Notes: generated by a model not told the origin, from the letters alone. Positions 17,986-27,983 are shown, numbered from the stretch's first letter. The stretch: 64,000 nucleotides of DNA from Chromatiales bacterium (GCA_018699155.1 JABIQA010000109.1:1-64000), one strand, 5' to 3'. Program-made: numbers and translations.

Positions 17986-19734
17986 ATGAAGCTCGTCGTC
18001 GAAACACTTTTACGTGAGGCGCTCCAAGGCCTAGGGTCTGCCGAAACAACTCTGGAAGGAGTCACCATTGCTGTAGAGCGCACCCGCGACCTGGCACATG
18101 GCCACTTTGCCAGCAATGTGGCCATGCAACTGGCAAAACCTTTGCGCAAGTCGCCCCGCGATATCGCACAGCTGATCATCGACCAGCTGCCAGCCTCCGA
18201 ACTGCTCGAGAAAACGGCCATTGCAGGGCCCGGGTTTATTAACTTTTACCTGACTGATGCAGCGTTTCATCAGGAGCTGCTGAGCATCGGGTCAGCCGGT
18301 GATACCTACGGACACAATGACAACGGCAAAGACCAATGTGTGCTGCTGGAGTTTGTTTCTGCCAACCCCACCGGTCCGTTGCATGTTGGGCACGGCCGCC
18401 ATGCTGCCTATGGTGCCTGCGTAGCCAATCTGCTCAGTGCCAATGGCTTCGAGGTGCGAAAAGAGTATTACGTCAATGATGCCGGCAGACAGATGGATAT
18501 CCTTGGCCTAAGCACCTGGCTGCGCCTGCTCGAGCAAGCCGGCAACAACTTAAGCTTTCCGAGCGGTGGCTATCGGGGCAGTTACATCCTCGATATTGCT
18601 ACTGCCCTGCACCAGCAGCAGCCCGAACTCTCGGAGTTGCCCGCGGCCCTGTTCAAAGACCTTCCTGCAGATGGCCCGGATGGCAATGCGGATCAGCATC
18701 TCGACGTGCTCATCGCGAATGCCAACAACTTTCTTGGTAATGAACGATTCCGCAGTGTGGTTGAGTTTGCTCTCAATAGTATTCTCGATGACATTAAAGA
18801 TGATCTGTCTGAATTCGGCGTCACTTACGACGAGTGGTTTTCCGAGAAAAGTCTGAGTGACAATGGCGCCGTGCAAAAAGCACTGGATCTTCTGGCAAGC
18901 AACAACGTCACCTATGAAAAAGAAGGTGCTGTCTGGTTCCGTGCAACTGACTATGATGATGAAAAAGATCGTGTTGTTGTTCGTGACAATGGTCGCACCA
19001 CTTACTTTGCTTCCGATATTGCTTACCACCTGAACAAGGTTGACCGCGGGTTTAGCAAGCTCATTGATATATGGGGCTCTGATCACCATGGCTACGTTCC
19101 GCGGGTGCGCGCCGGCATGGATGCCATGGGCCAACCATCGGAAATTTTGGAAGTTGATCTGGTGCAGTTTGTAGTGCTTTTTCGCGGCAGCGAAAAGGTA
19201 CAGATGTCCACTCGCTCAGGCGAGTTCATCACCCTGCGCGAACTCCGTCAGGAAGTCGGTGATGACGCCGCCCGCCTGTTCTTTGTAATGCGCTCTAACG
19301 AACAGCATCTTGACTTCGATCTGGACCTTGCTAAATCGAAGAGCAACGAAAACCCGGTGTATTACCTGCAGTATGCGCACGCCCGTATCGCCAGCGTTTT
19401 TCGCGAGCTCAACAGCAAGTCTTTAAGCTATGATGAAGAGCAGGGCATTGAGCAGTTAATCCGTTTAAATGCCGAGCAGGAAACAACCCTGCTGGTTCGC
19501 CTGAGTCAGTTCCCTGAGATGGTCGAACTCGCTGCACGTCAGAAAGCACCTCAGCATATCGTGCACTACTTGAAAGAGGTTGCTCAGGATTTTCACGCTT
19601 GGTACAACGCCTGCCTGTTTCTCGAAGACGACGCTGGGCTCAGGAACGCTCGTCTATTTTTGGCACAACAAACGGCGCAAGTCATGCGCAATGGTCTCGC
19701 TCTCTTAGGCGTTAGCGCGCCAGATAGCATGTAA
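17986..19734 (+). CDS. argS: Arginyl-tRNA synthetase
   Basis: Class I synthetase of 582 residues (E. coli ArgS is 577). The N-terminal Add-1 domain is followed by the HIGH-type signature SANPTGPLHVGHGRHAAYG near residue 123-141; the KMSKS counterpart is QMSTRSG near 406; the C-terminal anticodon-binding DALR domain has YLQYAHARIASVFREL. It charges tRNA-Arg in the cytoplasm. It begins 87 bp after priA on the same strand, and an SPOR-domain gene follows, the same priA-argS-SPOR order I know from pseudomonads. Confidence 0.97.
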   Translation: MKLVVETLLREALQGLGSAETTLEGVTIAVERTRDLAHGHFASNVAMQLAKPLRKSPRDIAQLIIDQLPASELLEKTAIAGPGFINFYLTDAAFHQELLSIGSAGDTYGHNDNGKDQCVLLEFVSANPTGPLHVGHGRHAAYGACVANLLSANGFEVRKEYYVNDAGRQMDILGLSTWLRLLEQAGNNLSFPSGGYRGSYILDIATALHQQQPELSELPAALFKDLPADGPDGNADQHLDVLIANANNFLGNERFRSVVEFALNSILDDIKDDLSEFGVTYDEWFSEKSLSDNGAVQKALDLLASNNVTYEKEGAVWFRATDYDDEKDRVVVRDNGRTTYFASDIAYHLNKVDRGFSKLIDIWGSDHHGYVPRVRAGMDAMGQPSEILEVDLVQFVVLFRGSEKVQMSTRSGEFITLRELRQEVGDDAARLFFVMRSNEQHLDFDLDLAKSKSNENPVYYLQYAHARIASVFRELNSKSLSYDEEQGIEQLIRLNAEQETTLLVRLSQFPEMVELAARQKAPQHIVHYLKEVAQDFHAWYNACLFLEDDAGLRNARLFLAQQTAQVMRNGLALLGVSAPDSM

Positions 19735-19759
19735 GCAGAGCGGGCAACGGAACACATCG

Positions 19760-20311
19760 ATGGCGACAAAACGCAAAGCAGGGCGCAAGAAAAAGCAGCA
19801 GCAAACAGCAGGGTGGGTTTGGCTGATGGCGGGTCTGAGCATTGGCCTGACCATTGCCGCTGGCATTTACATACAAGATAGGACTAATGCAGCGGCACTT
19901 GTTGAAAAAAACCAAGAGGCCCCAAGACAGAGCGTTACGGAGATATTAGAGCTTCCGGCTGACAGTACGCGCGACGAGTATGATTTCTATAAGTGGCTGC
20001 CGGAACAAAATAGCCGGGTGCCGGACGAGGACTTCCGCAGCAAGCCAAAACCGCCACCACAAAGCATTGAGGATCCTGGCTCGTACGTTTTTCAGGTTAT
20101 GTCATTCTCGACAAATGCGGATGCAGATCGGCTAAAAGCCGAACTGGCATTAAGCGGAATCGTTGCCCACATAAAAGAGGTCGAAGTCGATGGCAAAGCC
20201 CGTCACCGTGTTCTTATTGGCCCGCTGTCTGACTTGGGCAATGTTAACCGCACCCTAAGTCAGCTAATTAGCCTGGAATTCACTCCCATAACTATGCAGG
20301 TCAGTGATTAA
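19760..20311 (+). CDS. SPOR-domain protein (FtsN-like)
   Basis: 183 residues: a very basic start (TKRKAGRKKKQQQ), one transmembrane helix (about residues 21-37, WVWLMAGLSIGLTIAAG), a proline-rich periplasmic linker, and a C-terminal SPOR domain (YVFQVMSFSTNADADRLKAE ... HRVLIGPL) that binds denuded septal peptidoglycan. The architecture matches short FtsN-like proteins found after argS. It probably helps in cell division or septal wall binding. It starts 25 bp after argS and overlaps the next gene by 8 bp. Confidence 0.9.
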   Translation: MATKRKAGRKKKQQQTAGWVWLMAGLSIGLTIAAGIYIQDRTNAAALVEKNQEAPRQSVTEILELPADSTRDEYDFYKWLPEQNSRVPDEDFRSKPKPPPQSIEDPGSYVFQVMSFSTNADADRLKAELALSGIVAHIKEVEVDGKARHRVLIGPLSDLGNVNRTLSQLISLEFTPITMQVSD

Positions 20312-21461
20312 TCGCCGCAACCAAGGCGGTATTCTCTGCGGCTTGCTGCTGACCGCCATCTTGCTCAATGGCTGCTCTGGCAGCGCTAAACTACCTGCAG
20401 CAGCAACCACCATAGAAGCCAAAGCTACAACCCCGGCCAATGCAAAACCCGCTATAGCACCCATCGATAAAACGACCTTACGGGTCACTATTGCTGCCAC
20501 CGGCGATATCATGCTTGGCTCAGACTACCCGGAAGATCGTTTGCCTGACGACGATGGCGCGGCCTTTCTAGCTAGTGTCACAGCTGAGCTGCAAAGCGCG
20601 GATATAGTCTTCGGTAATTTGGAAGGCGTATTAATGGATGGCGGTGAACCGGAAAAAACCTGCCAAAACCCCAAAGCCTGCTACCTTTTTCGCACACCCA
20701 GTCGTTATGCCGCCCACCTTGCCAGTGCTGGTTTTGATGTAATGAGCCTCGCCAATAATCACGCTGTTGATTTTGGCGAAGCCGGCCGCGATGCATCAAT
20801 GCGCGCATTGCAGGCTGTCGGCATTTTGCATTCGGGCCGGGAAGGTGATGTCGCGCTCTGGAGTCGCGGCGACTTAAGCTATGCGTTAATTGCGTTTTCG
20901 CCCACCCGAGGTTCACACGACTTACTAGACTACGAAAAATATCTGCCACAGATTCGGGAACTCGCTGCTATCAATGACATTGTCATCGTATCTTTTCACG
21001 GCGGTGCCGAAGGCGCCGATGGTGGCGAACGTCTTGGCTTCGGCATGGAGTATGCCTATGGTGAAAAACGCGGGGATGTCGTCGCATTTGCCCATGCCAT
21101 GATTGATGCTGGCGCAGACCTCGTTATCGGGCATGGCCCGCATATTCCGCGCGCCATCGAGATCTATAAGGACAGAGCCATAGCCTACAGTCTGGGCAAC
21201 TTCGCTACCTATTATGGCATTAGCGTTAGTGACACCAAAGGCTATGCGCCGGTATTACGGGTTGAACTGGATGGCACCGGCAAACTGATTGGCGGCTCGG
21301 TGGCGTCGTATATTCAAGTGCGCCCGGGCGGTCCCCAGCCCGACACACAGCAGCGTGCGTGGAAAATGATTAGCGAGCTGAGCCTGCTGGATTTTCCAGA
21401 CGCCAATACCCGCCTTTCCCCGGACGGTCGCTTTGATGCTGGCAATGGAGAGAGCCTGTGA
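20304..21461 (+). CDS. CapA-like metallophosphatase lipoprotein
   Basis: 385 residues from a GTG start overlapping the SPOR gene by 8 bp. The N terminus is a lipoprotein signal with lipobox LLNGC (C24). The body is the CapA/PgsA metallophosphoesterase-like fold: TGDIMLGSDYPEDRLPDD, VFGNLEGVL, SLANNHAVDFGEAG, SFHGGAEG, VIGHGPHIPRAIEIY and SLGNFATYY. In Bacillus, CapA takes part in poly-gamma-glutamate export; no capB/capC genes are here, so that role is not implied. It is probably a surface or periplasmic hydrolase. Its stop overlaps the next gene by 4 bp. Confidence 0.87.
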   Translation: MINRRNQGGILCGLLLTAILLNGCSGSAKLPAAATTIEAKATTPANAKPAIAPIDKTTLRVTIAATGDIMLGSDYPEDRLPDDDGAAFLASVTAELQSADIVFGNLEGVLMDGGEPEKTCQNPKACYLFRTPSRYAAHLASAGFDVMSLANNHAVDFGEAGRDASMRALQAVGILHSGREGDVALWSRGDLSYALIAFSPTRGSHDLLDYEKYLPQIRELAAINDIVIVSFHGGAEGADGGERLGFGMEYAYGEKRGDVVAFAHAMIDAGADLVIGHGPHIPRAIEIYKDRAIAYSLGNFATYYGISVSDTKGYAPVLRVELDGTGKLIGGSVASYIQVRPGGPQPDTQQRAWKMISELSLLDFPDANTRLSPDGRFDAGNGESL

Positions 21462-22510
21462 GGCCAATCTTCCGAGCCTACCCGGGACTTGCCGATACCT
21501 TACCCATGGTTTCTCTCGCCGAACTGCCAACGCCGCTTAATCGATTGCCCCGGTTCAGCGAACAACTAAATACAAACATCTGGCTCAAACACGATGAACT
21601 CACCGGCGAACTCTATGGTGGTAACAAGGTTCGTAAGCTGGAGTTTTTGCTTGCCGACGCTCTGGAGCAGGGATGCACCGATGTAATTACCTATGGCGCA
21701 GCAGGTTCAAATCATGCCCTCGCCACCTCAATCTATGCGCAACAACATGGTCTGGGTTGCCACGTTGTGATCACCGACCAACCTGACTCACCCAAGGTCG
21801 GCAAGACTTTGCGTTACCACCTGCAACTCGGCACCCATCTTGTTCATGCGGGAAATTATCCGGAGGTACTTGCAACCGCCGCAGAGATTAAGCAGCATCT
21901 GGAGACAGATGGGCGCAGGGTTTACGATATCCCCTTCGGAGGCTCATCGGCATTGGGCACCATTGGTTTCGTTAATGCCGCACTTGAGCTGGCAGAGCAA
22001 ATTGTGGCCGGCGACATGCCCGAACCCGACCGGATCTATCTGGCCTGTGGAACCTCAGGCAGCGTGACCGGGCTCAGCCTTGGGTTACGACTGGCAGGTA
22101 TCGGCAGCCAAATTATTGCCACTCAGGTTACACCGCCTGCAATCAGCGGCCCAGCGGCTCACTGCCGATTATTCAACGACACAAACCTATTGCTGCACAC
22201 ACTGGATAACGCAATACCATTGCTCAAAGATCCGCGCAGTAATGTCATGCATCGGGATGATGAGTTCGGTGCAGGCTACGCGCACGAAACCGCAAGCGCC
22301 GCAGATGCCGTACAATTAATAGCCCGCTTAGAAGATGTGCGTCTTGAAACAACCTACACCGGTAAAGCGCTGGCCGCTTTAATCAAAGATTCTGAAACCG
22401 GAACCGCGCTGTTCTGGAACACCTACAACGCACAGCCATACAAAGAAGCCGGTAGTCAGGCTAGCGCAGCTTTGCCACCAGAGCTGCAGAAATATATTCA
22501 CAACAACTGA
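21458..22510 (+). CDS. PLP-dependent D-cysteine desulfhydrase / ACC deaminase-like enzyme
   Basis: 350 residues from a GTG start overlapping the CapA-like stop. Fold type II PLP enzyme: the PLP lysine lies in YGGNKVRKLEF near residue 57, followed by YGAAGSNHALATSIYA, and CGTSGSVTGLSLGLRL binds the phosphate. This family includes D-cysteine desulfhydrase (DcyD) and 1-aminocyclopropane-1-carboxylate deaminase; the two cannot be separated by the motifs I can see. It ends the priA-argS-SPOR-CapA run. Confidence 0.85.
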   Translation: MRPIFRAYPGLADTLPMVSLAELPTPLNRLPRFSEQLNTNIWLKHDELTGELYGGNKVRKLEFLLADALEQGCTDVITYGAAGSNHALATSIYAQQHGLGCHVVITDQPDSPKVGKTLRYHLQLGTHLVHAGNYPEVLATAAEIKQHLETDGRRVYDIPFGGSSALGTIGFVNAALELAEQIVAGDMPEPDRIYLACGTSGSVTGLSLGLRLAGIGSQIIATQVTPPAISGPAAHCRLFNDTNLLLHTLDNAIPLLKDPRSNVMHRDDEFGAGYAHETASAADAVQLIARLEDVRLETTYTGKALAALIKDSETGTALFWNTYNAQPYKEAGSQASAALPPELQKYIHNN

Positions 22511-22524
22511 AATGGATAATTATC

Positions 22525-22542
22525 GCCGGCGCAGTCGCCGGC
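22525..22542. terminator. GC-rich hairpin between convergent genes
   Basis: GCCGGCG and CGCCGGC pair across a CAGT loop, midway between the converging ends of the desulfhydrase-like gene and rsmB. There is no T-run, so it may act only weakly as a terminator or as an RNA 3'-end protector. Confidence 0.45.
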
Positions 22543-22547
22543 AGCAC

Positions 22548-23894
22548 TCATTCTGCAGCTTTCTCTATTAGTGCGTAGTAGAAGCCATCACTGTCGAGCG
22601 GATTGCCCGGCAGCAACTGATGCCCAGGGCCAATGTGCTTCGCAGCAACATGTTCTAGACGGTCTATAGGCAGCACACGGGCCTCCGGATGACCTTGAAG
22701 AAAGGCCGCAACCACACTTTGATTTTCAACCGGCAACACCGAGCAGGTGGTGTATAACAATTGACCGCCCGGCTTCAACACTGCCCATAAAGCCGCCAAC
22801 ATGCGTTCCTGCAAATCAGTTAATGCTGAAATATCGCTATCGCGCCGAAGCAACGGAATGTCCGGATGACGCCGAATGACCCCGGTTGCCGAACAAGGGG
22901 CGTCCAGCAGGACACGATCAAAAAGCTCACCATCCCACCAGCTTTCAGGCGCTGCCGCATCGCCCACAACCAGCGTAGCGTTTGCACTAATTCGCTCAAG
23001 GTTCTCAGTAACACGCTGCATTCGCTCAGCGGAGTGATCCAGAGCCGTAATGTTGGCACCATAAGCACTCAGCTCGGCGAGATGCCCGGTCTTGCCGCCT
23101 GGTGCGGCACACGCATCGAGTATTTTTTCTCCTGGTTTTGGCGCGAGAATCGTTGCCGCCAACTGCGCGGCGATATCCTGAACGCTGCTATGGCCAGACT
23201 CAAAACCTGGCAGCACATCCACACGCACGGCCGACTCAAGCTTTAGTGAGCCTGGACAAACAGCTGAAGACTCAGCCGACAAATTAATGTCTGTTTTCAG
23301 CTGCTGCTGATAATCCGACACCGAAGTGCGTTGCTGATTCACCCGGATCCACATGGGTGCCTGCAGATTGCTCGCAGCAGCAATAGCTTCCCAGGTATCG
23401 GGCCAACTGCTGCGCAGGCGATCTAACAACCAAACAGGCAATCGATAACGGGCGACTGGCTCCTGCATTGCCTCTTTAAGCAACACTTCGCGCTGTCGTA
23501 AAAAATTACGCAGTACCGCATTCACCAACCCGCGGGCATGCGGGCGGCCCAGCACCGCAGTAGCATCGACAGACGCTGACACCACGGCAAAATCCGGCTG
23601 GTCGGACTCAAGCAACTGAAACAGGCTGACCGACAAAAGCGATTCCAGAACAATATCTTTTTTCTTCAGTGGCTTGCTTAACAGCTTCGAAATTAAATAT
23701 TGATGCAGGCAATGGCCGCGCAATGCGCCATAGACCAGAGCCTTAACTAACGTGACATCACGCGGGCTGAGGGCCTCTGTCAGACATTCGGGAATAACCT
23801 GCTCAAGAGAGCGCCCGTTATGAATAACTGCATCGACTGCAGCAGCGGCAGCGGCCCGGCTAGCAGCGCCAATTTTTCCGGCCTTAGTGCTCAT
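22548..23894 (-). CDS. rsmB: 16S rRNA (cytosine-967-C5) methyltransferase
   Basis: 448 residues. The N-terminal NusB-like RNA-binding domain (about 1-140, with LVKALVYGALRGHCLHQY) precedes the SAM-dependent Fmu/Sun methyltransferase: SAM loop ILDACAAPGGKTGHLAEL, LLDAPCSATGVIRRHPDI and the catalytic YTTCSVLPVENQSV. It methylates C967 of 16S rRNA. It overlaps fmt by 4 bp in the operon def-fmt-rsmB, as in other gammaproteobacteria. Confidence 0.96.
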   Translation of the reverse strand: MSTKAGKIGAASRAAAAAAVDAVIHNGRSLEQVIPECLTEALSPRDVTLVKALVYGALRGHCLHQYLISKLLSKPLKKKDIVLESLLSVSLFQLLESDQPDFAVVSASVDATAVLGRPHARGLVNAVLRNFLRQREVLLKEAMQEPVARYRLPVWLLDRLRSSWPDTWEAIAAASNLQAPMWIRVNQQRTSVSDYQQQLKTDINLSAESSAVCPGSLKLESAVRVDVLPGFESGHSSVQDIAAQLAATILAPKPGEKILDACAAPGGKTGHLAELSAYGANITALDHSAERMQRVTENLERISANATLVVGDAAAPESWWDGELFDRVLLDAPCSATGVIRRHPDIPLLRRDSDISALTDLQERMLAALWAVLKPGGQLLYTTCSVLPVENQSVVAAFLQGHPEARVLPIDRLEHVAAKHIGPGHQLLPGNPLDSDGFYYALIEKAAE

Positions 23895-24823
23895 ACGCCC
23901 AACACCGTGCCAGGCAGGTCCCGGACTCCGGGCAGATCCTGAATAGCCACCCGCGGCTTACCCGGCAGCTGCACTTCCTGAAGAATCAATACGCCACTGC
24001 CTGCCTGCACGACCAGACCAGTGGTACTCAATTCAATAACTTCGCCGGGATTGCCCTGATCGATGAAGCAGTCATCGGTAATTGCGCGCCAGACCCGGAA
24101 CTGCTGACCATTGAGCAAAGTCTGCGCCACCGGCCAAGGATTAAAAGCCCTAACCCGCTGAGCAATTTCGGTTGCACTTGATACCCAGTCGATGGTCGCC
24201 TCAGCTTTGGCTATTTTGCTGGCGTAGCTTGCGCCATGTTCGGGCTGAACCTGGGGCGTCAGTTCACCAGCGGCCAACGCCGGAAGGCCGCGCATCAGCA
24301 GGCCTTGACCAATATCCGCCAGACGTGCCGTGAGCTCGCCCATGGTTTCGTAAGAACCTATATCCGTTTTTTCTGTCAACAACACCGGGCCTGTGTCCAA
24401 ACCTGCTTCCATCTGCATCAGGCAAACACCGGTCATAGCATCACCCTGGAGAATTGCAGCCTGCACAGGTGCCGCACCGCGATGGAGCGGCAATAAGGAG
24501 GCGTGCAGGTTCAAGCAACCGTATACGGGTATATCGAGTACTGCCTGCGGAAGGATGAGGCCATAAGCAACCACGACCATGCAATCGGGACGCAGGTCGC
24601 GCAGCTGCTGCTGCACGGCTTCATCCCGCAAGGATTGGGGCTGCAGCACGGGCAGATGGCTCTCTGCGGCAAGCACTTTAACCGGAGGCGCGGTAAGTTT
24701 CCGTCCACGCCCGGCCGGTCGGTCGGGTTGAGTAAGAACCGCAACCACATCGTGACCGGAGTCGATTAGTGCCTGCAGCGCAGGCACTGCGAATTCGGGT
24801 GAGCCAGCATAAATAATACGCAT
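23891..24823 (-). CDS. fmt: Methionyl-tRNA formyltransferase
   Basis: 310 residues, usual length. N-terminal formyltransferase domain starts MRIIYAGSPEFAVPALQAL; the catalytic region has LNLHASLLPLHRGAAPVQAA with the Asn/His pair; PDRPAGRGRKLTAPPVK forms the specific loop for tRNA; the C-terminal OB-like domain follows from about residue 207. It formylates initiator Met-tRNA using 10-formyl-THF. Sits 77 bp after def and overlaps rsmB. Confidence 0.96.
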   Translation of the reverse strand: MRIIYAGSPEFAVPALQALIDSGHDVVAVLTQPDRPAGRGRKLTAPPVKVLAAESHLPVLQPQSLRDEAVQQQLRDLRPDCMVVVAYGLILPQAVLDIPVYGCLNLHASLLPLHRGAAPVQAAILQGDAMTGVCLMQMEAGLDTGPVLLTEKTDIGSYETMGELTARLADIGQGLLMRGLPALAAGELTPQVQPEHGASYASKIAKAEATIDWVSSATEIAQRVRAFNPWPVAQTLLNGQQFRVWRAITDDCFIDQGNPGEVIELSTTGLVVQAGSGVLILQEVQLPGKPRVAIQDLPGVRDLPGTVLGV

Positions 24824-24900
24824 CAGTTTTTCCTGGTGCCGTCAGCTGCTGCCGGGGCCAGTGTTAGTTTTAATGATCAGCGTTCAGTTTGCATCGAATT

Positions 24901-25413
24901 TTATGCAGTGACTGATGTTTGTTTTTGCGCCTTAACAATTTTCTTTTTAAGGCGCTGCCGTTTTAGCTCAGAAAGGTAGTCAACAAATAACTTCCCATCG
25001 AGGTGGTCTAGTTCATGCTGAATACAAACAGCCAACAGACCCTCTGCATCCATTTCAAATGAATTGCCGTCGCGACCGAGGGCACGAACCCGGATATGCT
25101 GCGCACGCTCGATGCCTTCGTATACTCCAGGCACTGATAAGCAGCCTTCCTCACTTATCTCAGCACCATCGCGCGCAATAATTTCCGGATTAATGAAACA
25201 CATCGACTGGCTCTGATCATCAGACACATCCAGAACCACCAGCCGCTGATGAACATCAACCTGAGTTGCCGCCAAACCAATGCCCGGCGCCGCATACATG
25301 GTTTCAAACAGGTCATCCACCAACTGCCGGATGGTGTCGTTCACAGCAGCAACCGGTACGGCCTTAATCCGCAGACGCGGATGGGGGTACTCGAGTATTT
25401 TCAGTAAAGCCAT
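24901..25413 (-). CDS. def: Peptide deformylase
   Basis: 170 residues. All three deformylase motifs are present: [10 protein letters not shown] near residue 46, [11 protein letters not shown] (metal-ligand Cys) near 90, and the HEXXH motif [17 protein letters not shown] near 134. It removes the formyl group from nascent proteins with a bound Fe2+. First gene of def-fmt-rsmB, divergent from the LysM gene. Confidence 0.96.
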   Translation of the reverse strand: MALLKILEYPHPRLRIKAVPVAAVNDTIRQLVDDLFETMYAAPGIGLAATQVDVHQRLVVLDVSDDQSQSMCFINPEIIARDGAEISEEGCLSVPGVYEGIERAQHIRVRALGRDGNSFEMDAEGLLAVCIQHELDHLDGKLFVDYLSELKRQRLKKKIVKAQKQTSVTA

Positions 25414-25608
25414 GAATTTCCTAAAATATTTACTGATGAACGCTATGGTTTGACGCTAATATTATGATATATCAGCACATAGTTACGATAGAACCGAATT
25501 ATGTGGTGTTATAGACTGAGTCACAGTTTAACTGCGCCCGGATGTGCAGAATTATAGCAGCGCCGACGTGCTGCGCATGATGGAATTGAGCTAAGGGATG
25601 ATGTGCAC
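25414..25608. promoter_or_regulatory. AT-rich divergent promoter region between def and the LysM gene
   Basis: 195 bp separate the two divergent starts. The part nearest def (25420-25500) is AT-rich with several TATAAT-like words (for example GATATATC near 25467), but no single promoter pair stands out. AAGGGA at 25593-25598 serves the LysM gene. Confidence 0.35.
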
Positions 25609-26703
25609 ATGAAAATGTTTTCGAGACGGTCGCTCGGCTGCTTTGGCCTGCTGGCTGCAACGCTGCTTATAGGCAACAACGTTGTTGCTGCCAGCCCCTT
25701 TAAAGTTTCGGCTGCAGCGCAATCCGGCACCGTAATTGAGGTCGTGCTTAACGCTGACCACCCTGAACGCTACACCGTGGTCAAAGGCGACACGCTGTGG
25801 GATATCTCGGCAATGTTTCTCCGTGATCCTTGGCTTTGGCCCGAAATCTGGTACGTGAATCCGCAGATCGAAAACCCACACCTTATTTACCCTGGCGATG
25901 TGCTCGTGCTTGTATGGCTCGACGGCAAGCCGCAAATCATTATTCAGCGTGAAGGCAACAGTGAGAAAATTCTTCCCGGAGTCCGTGTGAACAATTCCGA
26001 TGCCGCTATCACGACTATACCGTTTGATCGGATTTCGGCATTTTTGAGCCGTGCCGGTGTTGCCAGCAAAGAGGATATGCAAAAGCTGCCGTACATTGCA
26101 GCGTTGCGGGATGGCATGATTGCGGGTGCTGGCGATGAAGTTTATGTCCGTGGTCTGGAAGACCCACAGGTTGGCGATGTGTATCGTGTGATTCGACAGG
26201 GCGATAAAGTTATCGATCCGGAAACCAATGATCTGCTGGGCTATGAAATCATTTATATCGGCTCTGGCACTATTGCCAGCAATGGCGAAACAGCCAAGAT
26301 GATGTTGAACGATACAACCCGCGAAGCCAAAGAAGGCGACCGGGTCATGAAGATCGATACTTTGCCGCCGCTGAACTATTACCCGCGGTCTCCCGAAACG
26401 GAGACAGAAGGTCAGATTATTTCTGTGAAAGATGGTGTATCGCGTATCGGCCAATATCAGATGGTCCTCATCAACCGTGGACTTGAGCATGGCATGGAGC
26501 CGGGGTATGTACTGTCGATCTGGCAGCCTGGCGCAGAAGTCACTGACCGCACAGTTTCTCGTAGTATGAATAACAAATTCATGTTGCCGGATGAGCGCAT
26601 CGGCATTCTAATGGTGCTTAAGCCCATGGAGAAATCGAGCTACGCACTAGTGATGGAAGCTTACAGCGAAATCCGGGTAGATGACCTGCTGCGCAATCCG
26701 TAA
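25609..26703 (+). CDS. LysM-domain exported protein
   Basis: 364 residues from the ATG at 25609 (a GTG at 25603 is also in frame; AAGGGA at 25593-25598 fits the ATG better). A signal peptide with basic start and hydrophobic core ends near VVAA (residue about 28). The LysM domain lies near residues 57-107: YTVVKGDTLWDISAMFL ... NPQIENPHLIYPGDVLVL. The rest (about 250 residues) is periplasmic and rich in beta structure. This gene precedes dprA in many gammaproteobacteria. It probably binds peptidoglycan; its role is not established. Confidence 0.9.
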   Translation: MKMFSRRSLGCFGLLAATLLIGNNVVAASPFKVSAAAQSGTVIEVVLNADHPERYTVVKGDTLWDISAMFLRDPWLWPEIWYVNPQIENPHLIYPGDVLVLVWLDGKPQIIIQREGNSEKILPGVRVNNSDAAITTIPFDRISAFLSRAGVASKEDMQKLPYIAALRDGMIAGAGDEVYVRGLEDPQVGDVYRVIRQGDKVIDPETNDLLGYEIIYIGSGTIASNGETAKMMLNDTTREAKEGDRVMKIDTLPPLNYYPRSPETETEGQIISVKDGVSRIGQYQMVLINRGLEHGMEPGYVLSIWQPGAEVTDRTVSRSMNNKFMLPDERIGILMVLKPMEKSSYALVMEAYSEIRVDDLLRNP

Positions 26704-26728
26704 ATAGCTTTCTATTAAAGCATTACGC

Positions 26729-26760
26729 AAACGCCCGGCCTCTGGTTCGGGCGTTTTCTT
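26729..26760 (+). terminator. Rho-independent terminator after the LysM gene
   Basis: AAACGCCCG (26729-26737) pairs with CGGGCGTTT (26748-26756) across a 10-nt loop, followed by TCTTT. It separates the LysM gene from dprA. Confidence 0.8.
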
Positions 26761-26830
26761 TGCGAAAGTGGTGCTAACAAAGCGACTGTTGCAAGCTAAG
26801 TTTTAGTCGCGAAATGGCAGAGACGTATCT

Positions 26831-27970
26831 ATGAGCACAAGCAAGCATGCACCGGAGTGGTTACACCTTGCTCTCGCGCCCGGATTAGGTCCGGCAAGTC
26901 TCGCCAGACTGCTGGCTAGCTTCGGCAGCGTTACTGAAATCTGCAATCAATCCGTCTCGGCACTGATCAAGGGTGGCTTAAACGCTGCCACGGCAAACGC
27001 TATCATTGACCCGGATGCCAGTCAGTTAGCAACCGCAGAGCGCTGGTTAGACCAAGATGCGCATCATCTTATCTGCTGGAATCACGCCGACTATCCGCCA
27101 CTGCTCAAAGATTCCGCCCAGAGCCCGTTCGTGCTGTTTGTGGCGGGTGACCCGATATTGCTCAGCCTCCCGCAAATTGCCATTGTTGGCAGCCGCAGCG
27201 CTACGGCCAATGGCGTCGAAACTGCCTCGCTATTTGCCCGGCATCTCAGCAATAGCGGTTTTATAGTGACCAGTGGACTGGCACTAGGCATTGATAGCGC
27301 TGCGCATCGTGCCTGCGTAGAACAGAGCAAGCCGACTGTCGCTGTTTGCGGCACCGGCCTCGACAGGGTCTATCCGGCAAAAAATGCGGCGCTTGCAGCT
27401 GACATAGCGCAGTGTGGCGCATTAGTCAGCGAGTTCCCGCCGGGCGTCGAACCGCGCAAAGATCACTTTCCGCGCCGCAATCGGGTCATTAGTGGCTTGT
27501 CGCTGGGCACGCTGGTGGTCGAGGCTGGCATCCACAGCGGCGCACTCATCACAGCACGCTATGCTGCAGAGCAAGGAAGAGATGTGTTCGCCATTCCCGG
27601 CTCCATCCACAGCCCCCAGAGCAAAGGCTGCCATCGGCTGATCAAACAAGGTGCCAAGCTGGTCGAAGCCGCTGCCGACATTATTGAAGAGCTCGCGCCG
27701 CAGGCCATTGCTTGCTTGCGGGAAACACAGTCAGCTGGGGCAAAACCAGAGCATGGGCCGAATAAGCCCGCAGATAGCGCAATAACCACAGGTTATGAAA
27801 AACTGCTGGCGGCAATGGGCTGGGATCCGGTCAACGTTGACGTACTGGTTGGCCGCTGTGGATTGACGACAGGTGAGGTTTCATCCATGCTCTTGATACT
27901 GGAGCTGGAAGCTCAAGTCGAATCGCTTTCGGGCGGTCGCTACCAGCGTAAAGGCACATCGCAGCAATAA
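26831..27970 (+). CDS. dprA: DNA-processing protein DprA
   Basis: 379 residues. N-terminal SAM/HhH-like region, then the Rossmann DNA-binding domain: IAIVGSRSATANG near residue 118, SGLALGIDSAAHRA, CGTGLDRVYPAKN, FPRRNRVISGLS and VVEAGIHSGALITARYAAEQ. A C-terminal winged-helix (DML1-like) segment follows (about 315-375). It loads RecA on incoming single-stranded DNA during natural transformation. Competence pilus genes are not in the window. smg follows 13 bp downstream. Confidence 0.95.
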   Translation: MSTSKHAPEWLHLALAPGLGPASLARLLASFGSVTEICNQSVSALIKGGLNAATANAIIDPDASQLATAERWLDQDAHHLICWNHADYPPLLKDSAQSPFVLFVAGDPILLSLPQIAIVGSRSATANGVETASLFARHLSNSGFIVTSGLALGIDSAAHRACVEQSKPTVAVCGTGLDRVYPAKNAALAADIAQCGALVSEFPPGVEPRKDHFPRRNRVISGLSLGTLVVEAGIHSGALITARYAAEQGRDVFAIPGSIHSPQSKGCHRLIKQGAKLVEAAADIIEELAPQAIACLRETQSAGAKPEHGPNKPADSAITTGYEKLLAAMGWDPVNVDVLVGRCGLTTGEVSSMLLILELEAQVESLSGGRYQRKGTSQQ

Positions 27971-27983
27971 AGGGTTAGTTTTA

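Noticed and set aside
25591-26490. Long leftward open frame (about 299 codons) inside the LysM gene
   Set aside because: It is antisense to a well-supported LysM gene with signal peptide and LysM motif, and its translation is not protein-like.
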